Positions 1 to 5,977 of a stretch of 5,983 nucleotides of DNA are shown in pieces. Each line of letters begins with the position of its first letter. Positions within the stretch are counted from its first letter, which is position 1. The position numbers and the translations under genes were made by a program. The notes under the pieces are model-generated. The model was given only the letters and a program-made list of their open reading frames with translations. It did no database searches and had not been told where the DNA came from. Origin of the DNA: CAZNVB01 sp964651495 (GTDB lineage: Bacteria; Acidobacteriota; Aminicenantia; Aminicenantales; UBA8522); contig CAZYWP010000159.1 of NCBI GenBank assembly GCA_964651495.1, positions 1 to 5,983 of the forward strand. The letters are read 5' to 3'.

Positions 1-2
1 GT

Positions 3-2027
3 CTAACGGACGCGGCGGTACCGAATCAGAAGCGATCCCGGCGCTTCGGGGATCTTGACTGAGATCCCGTTCCTGAGTTCCTTGCCGGTTTTGAAGAGAG
101 TGATTCCGTAATCCTCGTAGCTCACCTCGTAGTCGGCCTCGGGGTCGAGCTCGTGAAAATTAAGGGTGATCGCGGCCTCGGCCGCCTGGGGCCGGCGAAA
201 GGCCAGGACAATCCCGTCTCTTTCCTCCGGGCGATCCCACTGGAACGCCGCCCATGACTCATCCGAGGTTGAGTATTCCGTCAGCGGATAATAATCCCCG
301 TAGAAATAGGGACGGAGCGCCCTGAACTCGGTGATGTCCTCGGTGGCCTTGACCAGGTTGAAGGAAGCGTTGTTGTATGTCCCGTTGATCTCCCAGCCGA
401 GGACGACGGCTCCTCCCATCGAGCTCCTGAAATAATACTTCTGGGGATTGTTGTTGCCGGTTCCGCTGCAGGGGAGGAAAAGATGAAGGCCGTAGGTATG
501 GCATTGGTAGCCGTTGGGCTCGAAGTACGAATAATCGGTCCGCCAGAGCGGGACACTGCGGCCGATGGTTTCGAGGTCGATCCGCCGTCCGCCCGAAGCG
601 CAATTGTCGATCAGGAGTCCGGGGTTTCTTGCCAGCAGTGCGTCCCAATACGCATAGAGCCCCTCGATGTGTTTCATCTCGGCGATGCCGATGCGGTCCG
701 GGGCGTCCATCACCTGCCAGTAAGGAGAGGGATCGAAGTTGAAATCCTGCCTGTAGATTGTCACGCCTTCAGACTGGATGAAGTTCGAGATATGGTTGAT
801 CAGCCAGTTCAGGGCGTGGGGATCTCCCAGGTTGAGGAGGCGGTTCGGTTTTCCGGGCAGTGCGGTCAGCCATTCCGGATGCTCCCGGTCGAGCCTCGTC
901 CCGGGATAAACTCGCTCCGGTTCAAACCACACGACGAACCCCTTCCCCCATTGACGGGCGGCTTCCGTCACCGGCTTGAGGCCACGGGGAAAGTTCGCCC
1001 GGTTGACGGTCCAGTTGCCCACGCCCTGCCACCAGTTCTTGGTCGCATTTTCGTACCAGCCCGCGTCAATCCAGCAGGCGTCCGGCTCGATGCCGAACTG
1101 CTTGAGGCGGTCGATCATGGCCAAAGCATAGCTTTCCGTGGCGCAGACGTATTCATTACAGGGGAACGGCCCGCCAAAACCCACGCCGCAGCTTAGCGGG
1201 AGCTCGACCGGCCTTCCGTTGATGTGCGGAGTATGATGGGCGAGAACAAACCTTCGAAAAAGGTTATGCCCGGCGAACCGGTCGTCTCCCTTCCAGAAAA
1301 GCAGCGCGACCGAGGGAGAACGGACTTCCTCTCCCGGACGCAGCCTGAAATTCGTCCTGTCCATCCCGGCCTTCAGTTCGAGGCCGCCTGCCCCCGTCCT
1401 CTTCACTAGGGCCTTCCATTTTCCGCTCCATCCGACAGCGGCGGTGATCCCCCGTCCGGGCGCTGCAATATTGAAAAAGGGGAGGGCTGTCGTGTCCGAG
1501 GAACGGCCGCCCGAAGGACCGAACCCGACTTCGGCGTTTTCGGCCAGCGTCTCCTCCACCGGGGCGAAATCCGAACGGGCGGCATTGCTGCCGAGCGCAC
1601 GGTAGAGTATTACGGGTCCCGGGGGGAGTTCAGCGAAAGCAACGGCGCACGCCTGGACATCCTTGATCATGGGCGTGTCCGCTTTCCCTTCGTTCTTGAA
1701 CCGCAGGACCCATTCGGCCGCCGGAAAATCTCTAAACGTGGTATATGTGACCGTTACCCTGAGCCCGCTCGCAGGGTCAGCATAGGCGACCGTTTTCACG
1801 GTCTTGGCCCCGGCTGCGTTCGACTCGGAGGTCACCTTCCATTTTTTAAGGAAACTCGACTCGGGCTTCCCGTCATAGACGAAAGAAATAGGCGGCGAGT
1901 CGTTCCGAGCGAGGTAAGCCCCGATGAACCGCTCGAGACTTTCGCGGTCATGGGTCGCCGCCGGGTCCCGGTCGACGGCGAGCAGAGGATAGCTCAGGAG
2001 CAAAAGCAAAACCAGGGATCGTTTCAT
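3..2027 (-). CDS. Secreted GH36-family alpha-galactosidase-like glycosidase
   Basis: Predicted to hydrolyse terminal alpha-D-galactosides, or possibly alpha-N-acetylgalactosaminides, outside the cytoplasm. The 674-residue protein begins with a Sec signal peptide (KR followed by a Leu-rich stretch, likely cut after LLA near residue 17). Residues of about 40-265 look like the N-terminal beta-sandwich domain of GH36, about 280-580 the catalytic (beta/alpha)8 barrel, and about 590-674 the C-terminal beta domain. Barrel motifs seen are WIDAGWY (319-325), VVWFEPERV (365-373), LNLGDP (398-403), YRQDFNFDP (425-433), DNCASGGRRIDLE (474-486) and LWRTDY (494-499). By family analogy Asp428 is the nucleophile and Asp498 the acid/base. 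The start is supported by GGAGGG at 2035-2040, 7 bases upstream of the ATG. It is the last of four same-strand genes, 113 bases after the hydrolase. The family call is firm; the exact sugar cannot be read from sequence, and the RQD form of the nucleophile motif (instead of the usual KWD) marks a divergent subgroup. Confidence 0.9.
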   Translation of the reverse strand: MKRSLVLLLLLSYPLLAVDRDPAATHDRESLERFIGAYLARNDSPPISFVYDGKPESSFLKKWKVTSESNAAGAKTVKTVAYADPASGLRVTVTYTTFRDFPAAEWVLRFKNEGKADTPMIKDVQACAVAFAELPPGPVILYRALGSNAARSDFAPVEETLAENAEVGFGPSGGRSSDTTALPFFNIAAPGRGITAAVGWSGKWKALVKRTGAGGLELKAGMDRTNFRLRPGEEVRSPSVALLFWKGDDRFAGHNLFRRFVLAHHTPHINGRPVELPLSCGVGFGGPFPCNEYVCATESYALAMIDRLKQFGIEPDACWIDAGWYENATKNWWQGVGNWTVNRANFPRGLKPVTEAARQWGKGFVVWFEPERVYPGTRLDREHPEWLTALPGKPNRLLNLGDPHALNWLINHISNFIQSEGVTIYRQDFNFDPSPYWQVMDAPDRIGIAEMKHIEGLYAYWDALLARNPGLLIDNCASGGRRIDLETIGRSVPLWRTDYSYFEPNGYQCHTYGLHLFLPCSGTGNNNPQKYYFRSSMGGAVVLGWEINGTYNNASFNLVKATEDITEFRALRPYFYGDYYPLTEYSTSDESWAAFQWDRPEERDGIVLAFRRPQAAEAAITLNFHELDPEADYEVSYEDYGITLFKTGKELRNGISVKIPEAPGSLLIRYRRVR

Positions 2028-2140
2028 GGTCTGTCCCTCCGTTCTAATCTGTCTCTTTCCCGCAGAGCACGCGCTCGGATGATTTCGCCATGACTGCGCT
2101 CGGCGGTCCAGCTCACGATACTACAAAAAAAACACCATGC

Positions 2141-3022
2141 TTATTTCAGGAGGCTGGCGACGACCTCCGCCACTCGCTGGTTGAATTCCTCGGGCCGCTC
2201 GAGCATCGGATAGTGGCCCATTTGCTTCATAATGACCGCGTCGAAATCAGGCTTCACTTTCCTGTTCCCGGCTACGTCCGTCGGATAGAGATCGCCGTTG
2301 ATGGCCCGGAGCGGCACGGTCAGGCGGCGGGCGGCTGCGCCCTCATCATACCCGGCGAGCGACAGGAACAACGCCCGGGCTGCCTCGGGTGAGGTCCCGG
2401 CCATCCGTTTTTCGGCCTCCGCCATGAGGGACGGATCGGCGTCCTGATGGAAGAGCATCCGGACCATCTGCTTCAGGGCGCCGGAAAAATCGGCTTGGAA
2501 GAAATCCGCCCTCTGCTGTGCCTCCTCCGGCGTGATCCTCTGGTCAAGAGCCTGGAAGGTATCGACCCCGACCACGCCCAGGACCCTGCCGGGAAGAAGC
2601 AGGGCCGCTTCGATGGCCACCGGCCCGCCCAGCGAATTGCCGAAGATGATGACTTTCTTCGGCTTCTCCGCCTCGATCACGGCTTTCACGTCGGCGCCGA
2701 ATTCGGGAATTCCCCATTTCTTCCGGTCGAGTCCCGATTCTCCGTGACCGGGTAGGTCGAGGGCGATGACCCGGTGATTTCCGGCGAACGCCCTGAGCTG
2801 AGCGTCCCAGAACTTCCGGTCGGCCAGCCCGCCGTGGATAAAAACCAGGGCCGGCTCGCCGGCCCCGGCGGTCGAATAGACAATCGTCACGCCGTCCGCC
2901 GCGGGGCATGTTTTTCTTTCGATCTGTACAGACATGGGATCTTCTCCATACACTCCGGCCGCCGCAGCCAGGGCCGCGGCCGCCAGCGCTCCAAAAATGA
3001 CCAGATGATTTAAGATACGCAT
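2141..3022 (-). CDS. Secreted alpha/beta-fold hydrolase
   Basis: A 293-residue alpha/beta hydrolase of the AB_hydrolase_1 type (esterase, lipase, lactonase or related); the substrate is unknown. An Ala-rich signal peptide covers about residues 1-26 (likely cleavage after VYG), so the enzyme should act in the periplasm or outside. Motifs in order are FIHGG (61-65, oxyanion hole region), LDLPGHGESG (88-97), the nucleophile elbow GNSLGG (128-133, Ser130), a helical cap at about 155-235, INGDLYPTD (241-249, probable catalytic Asp244) and MGHYPMLERPEEF (268-280, catalytic His270). All triad positions are present, so the enzyme looks active. The chosen ATG has GAGTGAGG at 3029-3036, 6 bases upstream. 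The same frame stays open upstream to 3499, but that part overlaps the aminotransferase gene and has no protein-like character. It lies 94 bases downstream of the DegT gene. Haloalkane dehalogenases share this fold, but nothing here argues for that activity. Confidence 0.9.
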   Translation of the reverse strand: MRILNHLVIFGALAAAALAAAAGVYGEDPMSVQIERKTCPAADGVTIVYSTAGAGEPALVFIHGGLADRKFWDAQLRAFAGNHRVIALDLPGHGESGLDRKKWGIPEFGADVKAVIEAEKPKKVIIFGNSLGGPVAIEAALLLPGRVLGVVGVDTFQALDQRITPEEAQQRADFFQADFSGALKQMVRMLFHQDADPSLMAEAEKRMAGTSPEAARALFLSLAGYDEGAAARRLTVPLRAINGDLYPTDVAGNRKVKPDFDAVIMKQMGHYPMLERPEEFNQRVAEVVASLLK

Positions 3023-3116
3023 CGTTGACCTCACTCGATGATGATTCCTTTCAATATCAAATCGAGGCGACTGGGTCAACCCAAATTCAATCGCTTTTCC
3101 AGAGGTCTTTTTACGG

Positions 3117-4376
3117 TCAATCGCCAGAACAAGAGCCGCCACTGGAAGAACTGACAGAAAAGCAGTAGCGCTGTATCTTGCGGATGGCTTCGGCGAAGCT
3201 CTCCATGTCGGAGCGGTCTCCAAGAAGCGCGGGCTGCATGATCCAGACGCCTTCCTCGGCGCAGGCTTTCTCCGCCACGGGGCAATGAACGCGCGAATAA
3301 TCGACTGGGGGAGGAATGGCGTAGCAGAAAAACCGCTTTTCCTGGAAGAGGGGCTGTTGGTAGAGGGGGCGCGGATAGCCCATGAAGGCCGGTACCCCTT
3401 CAGCTGCCAGCCATTTGGCGAACTCGGCCTTGGGCAGGTTGTTGAATTTCGCTGCATCGTAGCGGAAAATAAAAAGATGGTAGGAGTGGCGGGTTTCACC
3501 GTGACCCCGCGTCAGGGGCGCGATGCCGTCGATCTGACTCAGGAGCCCGGCCAGATAACGGCCGTTCTCATCCCGCCTCCTCGTCTGCTCCTCCAGCCGC
3601 CTGAGCTGCCGCAGGAGGAGAGCTGCCTGGAGAGGAGTCATCCGGTAGTTGCAGCCCAAATTATGGTGCTCATACCACTGCCCTCCCTCAACTCGGCCCA
3701 CATTGCGCAGCGAAGCGACGGTCTCGTGGATCCTTTTATCGTCGGTGACGGTGATTCCCCCTTCTCCGCTCGTCAGGTTCTTCGACGACTGGAAACTGAA
3801 GCAGCCGGCGTCGCCGATCGAGCCGAGTCTGCGACCCCTGTATTCGGCGCCGTGGGCATGGCAGGCGTCCTCGATGACGGCCAGCCGGTGCTTCCTGGCG
3901 ATGGCCATGATCCGGTCCATTTCGCAGGCCTGGCCCCCAAAATGCACGGGGATGATGGCCCGGGTTTTATCGGTCACGGCCTCCTCAATCTTCGCCGGAT
4001 CGATGTTGTAGGTATCCCGGTCGATATCGACGAAAACCGGCACGCAGTTGGCCTCGAGGACGACTGAAGCCGTCGCTATAAAAGTATAGGGCGGGATGAG
4101 GACTTCATCTTCCGGCCTGACGCCGGCGGCGATCAGGGCCAGACGGATCGCCACCGAGCCGTTGACCGAGGCGACGGCGAAGCGCGAGCCGCAATAGGCG
4201 GCGAACTCACGCTCGAATTGGGCCGTCAACCCGGTGCAGTCCGGGTCGCCCCACTGTCCGCTCCGGATGACCTCCGCGACTGCCTTAACGTCTTCCTCAT
4301 CGAAGATCGGCCAAGAAAAGTCCTTTTTCACAGTCTTTTCGCCGCCGTGAACGGCGAGCCTTTTCGTCGGATACAT
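3117..4376 (-). CDS. DegT/DnrJ/EryC1/StrS-family PLP-dependent aminotransferase
   Basis: A fold type I PLP enzyme of 419 residues, a usual length for this family, which transfers an amino group (commonly from Glu or Gln) to keto-sugars or keto-cyclitols. No signal peptide is present, so it is cytoplasmic. Seen motifs: SGQWG (39-43), NGSVAIRLAL (72-81, cofactor phosphate region), PPYTFIATAS (95-104), VIEDACHAHGA (167-177, Asp170 binding the pyridine nitrogen), FSFQSSKNLTSGEGG (193-207, Lys199 as Schiff-base lysine) and the substrate-side NYRMTPLQAAL (243-253). The intact Lys and Asp argue for a working aminotransferase rather than a lysine-less dehydratase. The sequence feels closer to the glutamine:scyllo-inosose aminotransferase branch than to lipid A or perosamine enzymes, but this is an impression. 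Start: the ATG at 4376 has GAGGGAG at 4382-4388. The in-frame TTG at 4394 would place that site inside the coding region, so it is rejected. The C-terminus ends in an odd Ser/Gly/Cys tail (405-419). The gene follows the class V enzyme after 64 bases. Confidence 0.93.
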   Translation of the reverse strand: MYPTKRLAVHGGEKTVKKDFSWPIFDEEDVKAVAEVIRSGQWGDPDCTGLTAQFEREFAAYCGSRFAVASVNGSVAIRLALIAAGVRPEDEVLIPPYTFIATASVVLEANCVPVFVDIDRDTYNIDPAKIEEAVTDKTRAIIPVHFGGQACEMDRIMAIARKHRLAVIEDACHAHGAEYRGRRLGSIGDAGCFSFQSSKNLTSGEGGITVTDDKRIHETVASLRNVGRVEGGQWYEHHNLGCNYRMTPLQAALLLRQLRRLEEQTRRRDENGRYLAGLLSQIDGIAPLTRGHGETRHSYHLFIFRYDAAKFNNLPKAEFAKWLAAEGVPAFMGYPRPLYQQPLFQEKRFFCYAIPPPVDYSRVHCPVAEKACAEEGVWIMQPALLGDRSDMESFAEAIRKIQRYCFSVSSSSGGSCSGD

Positions 4377-4381
4377 GATCT

Positions 4382-4388
4382 CTCCCTC
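4382..4388 (-). promoter_or_regulatory. Ribosome binding site that decides the aminotransferase start
   Basis: GAGGGAG on the minus strand lies 5 bases before the ATG at 4374-4376 (8 bases when counted from its GAGG core). A start at the upstream TTG (4392-4394) has no comparable site ahead of it and would translate this site as Glu-Gly-Glu, so the ATG is taken as the true start. Confidence 0.75.
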
Positions 4389-4410
4389 GGACAAAAGATA
4401 AATCGGCCTA

Positions 4411-4451
4411 ATCTGGCCGGTACAAAAAAACGGTTCGAGCCTAGGCCAGAT
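4411..4451 (-). repeat. 8-base inverted repeat with T-tract in the loop, between the two PLP enzyme genes
   Basis: ATCTGGCC (4411-4418) and GGCCAGAT (4444-4451) are perfect inverted copies separated by 25 bases. The left-hand copy in the transcript overlaps the last codons and stop of the class V gene; the loop holds seven U residues (4424-4430). An alternative pairing, GGCCTA (4405-4410) with TAGGCC (4442-4447), shares bases with the first. The U tract lies inside the loop and not after the stem, so this is not a standard terminator; it may be an RNA-processing or stability element, or chance. Confidence 0.3.
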
Positions 4452-5736
4452 CGCCCTTCTTGATGATGCCTTCCATGACGTCGGCGAAGTAGTCGATCTC
4501 CCGCGCCGATAACGACACGTTCACCACGATCCGAATTCCGTCGATCAACCCGTCAGGGTGTTTAATCGGCGACACGATGATCCCCCACTTGTCGAGCAAA
4601 TGCTCCGTGAGCTTGGCCATGTCCATTCCCTCGATGCCGAAGGTGGCGACGCCGCAGGACTCGGCGGGATCCAGGCTCGAGTAGAACCGGACCCGGGGGA
4701 GGGGGGAAAGCCGGTTGGCCCAGCGCTCTTTAAGGAACCGGATGCGGGCCGATTTCCTCTCGATGCCGATGCCCTCGTTGAAAGTGATCGCCTCGGCGAT
4801 GGCCACCCGGTTCGCCGGGGTGCGCGTCCCGATGTCTTCGAAGCGGCGGATGTCGTTCGGATTGTCCGTCCACGGCGGCGTCAGCGGCCAAACCTTGGAG
4901 ATGCGGTCCTTCGGAATCCGCACGAACCCATTCCCGGGCGGCGCCATCAGCCACTTGTGCAAGCTCGCTGTGTAATAATCGCAGCCAAAGTCCGCGAGCT
5001 GGAAAGGCACGTGCATGAAGCCATGGGCGCCGTCGACGAGCACTTCGATGCCTTTCGAGTGGGCCAGGTCCGAGATCCGGCGAAGGGGCGCCAGCTGGCC
5101 CGTCCAGTGAGTGAAATGACAGACATGGATCACCTTCGTCCGCAATGTCACCTGCTGCTCCACCAGGCGGTAGAACTGGTCGAGCGGCACGGGCGGGGCG
5201 GGAAGCGGGACGATCTTGAGCACGATGCCTTCGCGCTTCTCGCGCTGCTTCCAGGCACTGAGTAGCCTCGGGTAGTCCTGGTTGGTGATGACCACCTCGT
5301 CTCCGCGTTTCAAATCGAGGCCCAGGATCGGGATCTGGCCCGCCTCCGTTCCGCCGCGGCAAATGACGAGCTCTTCCGGATCGCAGCCAAGGTGGGACGC
5401 CAGCCGACGGCGGCAGCTCTCGATTTCCTTCCCCAGGATGGCCATCGAGTGCCAGGCGGCGTTTCCCGTAAATTCGCTGTGCCGGCGGACGGCCTCCTGG
5501 ACGATCCGAAGGCCGTTCTGGACGGTGCCGTTGTTTAGGTTGATGAAGTTGCGGTCTTCAGTGAAGGCCTGCTGGACTTCGAACCAGAAATCCTCGTCGG
5601 CCGCGACCTCTTCGGGACTCAGGTCGGCCGTGTCGTGCCCCGCTGCAAGGATCCGTTCGAGAACGTTGTCGGGCCTGCCGGCCAGCACGCCGGCCCCGGC
5701 CGCACAGCTCCGGAGGAAATCACGTCTGTTCAACAT
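4441..5736 (-). CDS. Tat-exported class V aminotransferase-fold PLP enzyme (isopenicillin N epimerase-like)
   Basis: A 431-residue PLP enzyme of the class V fold, the group holding isopenicillin N epimerase, cysteine desulfurase and kynureninase; the reaction here is unknown. The N-terminus MLNRRDFLRS followed by CAAGAGVLAG is a clear twin-arginine signal, implying the enzyme folds with its cofactor in the cytoplasm and is then exported. Catalytic-domain motifs: LNNGTVQNG (67-75), CRGGTEAGQ (126-134, phosphate-binding region), HVCHFTHWTGQLAP (204-217), VDGAHGFMHVP (234-244, Asp235 on the pyridine nitrogen), SLHKWLMAPPGNG (258-270, Lys261 as Schiff-base lysine) and DIGTRTPAN (301-309). The C-terminal small domain (about 340-431) includes GIRIVVNVSLS (400-410). 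A cysteine-desulfurase role is unlikely, as no matching Cys active-site loop is obvious. The start is fixed by a perfect AAGGAGG at 5741-5747 four bases upstream and by the Tat motif right at the N-terminus. It is the first of the four genes and the one nearest the predicted promoter. Confidence 0.92.
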   Translation of the reverse strand: MLNRRDFLRSCAAGAGVLAGRPDNVLERILAAGHDTADLSPEEVAADEDFWFEVQQAFTEDRNFINLNNGTVQNGLRIVQEAVRRHSEFTGNAAWHSMAILGKEIESCRRRLASHLGCDPEELVICRGGTEAGQIPILGLDLKRGDEVVITNQDYPRLLSAWKQREKREGIVLKIVPLPAPPVPLDQFYRLVEQQVTLRTKVIHVCHFTHWTGQLAPLRRISDLAHSKGIEVLVDGAHGFMHVPFQLADFGCDYYTASLHKWLMAPPGNGFVRIPKDRISKVWPLTPPWTDNPNDIRRFEDIGTRTPANRVAIAEAITFNEGIGIERKSARIRFLKERWANRLSPLPRVRFYSSLDPAESCGVATFGIEGMDMAKLTEHLLDKWGIIVSPIKHPDGLIDGIRIVVNVSLSAREIDYFADVMEGIIKKGDLA

Positions 5737-5829
5737 CTTGCCTCCTTAAGGATGGGTATTTTGACTTATCGCGGCCGCAGGCCATGGCTCGCCTTGGAGC
5801 GTTAAGAACATGCCGTCGGTCGCCTTAAA

Positions 5830-5859
5830 ATGATATCTCCGCCCGATGATCGGCGTCAA
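5830..5859 (-). promoter_or_regulatory. Candidate sigma70-type promoter for the four-gene cluster
   Basis: On the minus strand TTGACG (5854-5859) and TATCAT (5830-5835) each match the -35 and -10 consensus at five of six positions, with an 18-base spacer. Transcription would start near 5823, leaving a leader of roughly 87 bases before the class V gene. The call is by eye; two hexamers of this quality can occur by chance, and the sigma factors of this organism are unknown. Confidence 0.45.
5843..5853. promoter_or_regulatory. 11-base palindrome inside the minus-strand promoter spacer
   Basis: CCGATGATCGG is a perfect inverted repeat with 5-base arms around a single central base. It sits between the -35 and -10 boxes of the minus-strand promoter candidate, next to the -35 box, where a bound repressor would block polymerase. 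It is short, so chance occurrence is a real alternative. Confidence 0.25.
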
Positions 5860-5888
5860 GGAAAAAGGGAACACATCTCTGGATGCCC

Positions 5889-5916
5889 TTGACATCTCTT
5901 TGAGCAGGAGGATAAT
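5889..5916 (+). promoter_or_regulatory. Candidate divergent sigma70-type promoter pointing off the right edge
   Basis: A perfect TTGACA (5889-5894) and GATAAT (5911-5916, five of six matches) are separated by 16 bases on the plus strand. Transcription would begin near 5923 and run out of the window. The two opposed -35 boxes (5854-5859 and 5889-5894) lie 29 bases apart, a common layout for a regulator gene facing the operon it controls. The downstream gene cannot be seen. Confidence 0.5.
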
Positions 5917-5936
5917 TTCGGGTTCGAGAACCAGAA
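5917..5936. promoter_or_regulatory. 20-base imperfect palindrome over the plus-strand start site
   Basis: TTCGGGTTC (5917-5925) and GAACCAGAA (5928-5936) are inverted copies with one mismatch in nine, around a central GA. The inner GGTTC/GAACC arms are perfect. The site begins directly after the -10 box of the plus-strand promoter and covers the predicted start of transcription, a classic repressor operator position. As RNA it could also form a small 5' hairpin. Confidence 0.4.
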
Positions 5937-5977
5937 TGCCGCTGTTTCCGTATAACTAAACATAAATCGCTGTTCTT

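Larger units (their letters stand above)
5746..5955 (-). other. Uncertain 69-codon open frame upstream of the class V gene
   Basis: This minus-strand frame is open from after a TAG at 5956-5958 to a TAA at 5746-5748. It has no good start near its beginning; the first ATG is at 5893-5895, giving 49 residues with only a weak AAAGAG site. Its residues (such as ILVLEPEIILLLKEMSRASR) look somewhat protein-like, and its stop codon overlaps the AAGGAGG site of the class V gene, as in translationally coupled pairs. It could be a small unknown protein, a decayed gene remnant, or a chance frame across a divergent promoter region. The promoter reading seems slightly better supported. Confidence 0.2.

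Noticed and set aside
483..1196. A 237-codon plus-strand frame inside the GH36 gene.
   Set aside because: It is antisense to a gene with clear catalytic motifs, has no recognisable domain, and fits the shadow frames expected from GC-rich codon use.
2125..2132. An A8 run (U8 in the transcript) just after the hydrolase stop, considered as a terminator.
   Set aside because: Only a weak stem of about four pairs (CGCC with GGTG) can be drawn before it, so a factor-independent terminator is not supported. The rest of the 113-base gap shows only an 8-base direct repeat, GCGCTCGG (2071-2078 and 2096-2103), and no clear promoter.
3023..3116. The gap between DegT and hydrolase genes, examined for a promoter or terminator.
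   Set aside because: Apart from the hydrolase ribosome binding site and a tiny GGG-TCAA-CCC stem (near 3073-3082) nothing convincing was seen.
3023..3499. An upstream extension of the hydrolase frame giving a 452-residue protein.
   Set aside because: The extra 159 residues overlap the DegT gene out of frame and lack any family signature. The internal ATG at 3022 has a good ribosome binding site and is followed directly by a signal peptide.
3285..4067. A 260-codon plus-strand frame inside the DegT gene.
   Set aside because: It is antisense to a well-supported gene and shows no domain, signal peptide or plausible ribosome binding site.
4377..4394. A longer DegT protein beginning MSEGEI.
   Set aside because: The start would be TTG without a ribosome binding site, and its first codons are themselves the ribosome binding site of the ATG at 4376.
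4558..5265. A 235-codon plus-strand frame inside the class V gene, rich in Arg, Asp and His.
   Set aside because: The composition is typical of an antisense frame, and no motif was recognised.
5771..5778. The GCGGCCGC palindrome upstream of the class V gene.
   Set aside because: It is an isolated restriction-type site in GC-rich DNA, with no relation to the promoter boxes.
5936..5959. A 7-codon plus-strand leader frame (MPLFPYN) after the divergent promoter.
   Set aside because: It has no ribosome binding site and is too short to judge; it is expected by chance.
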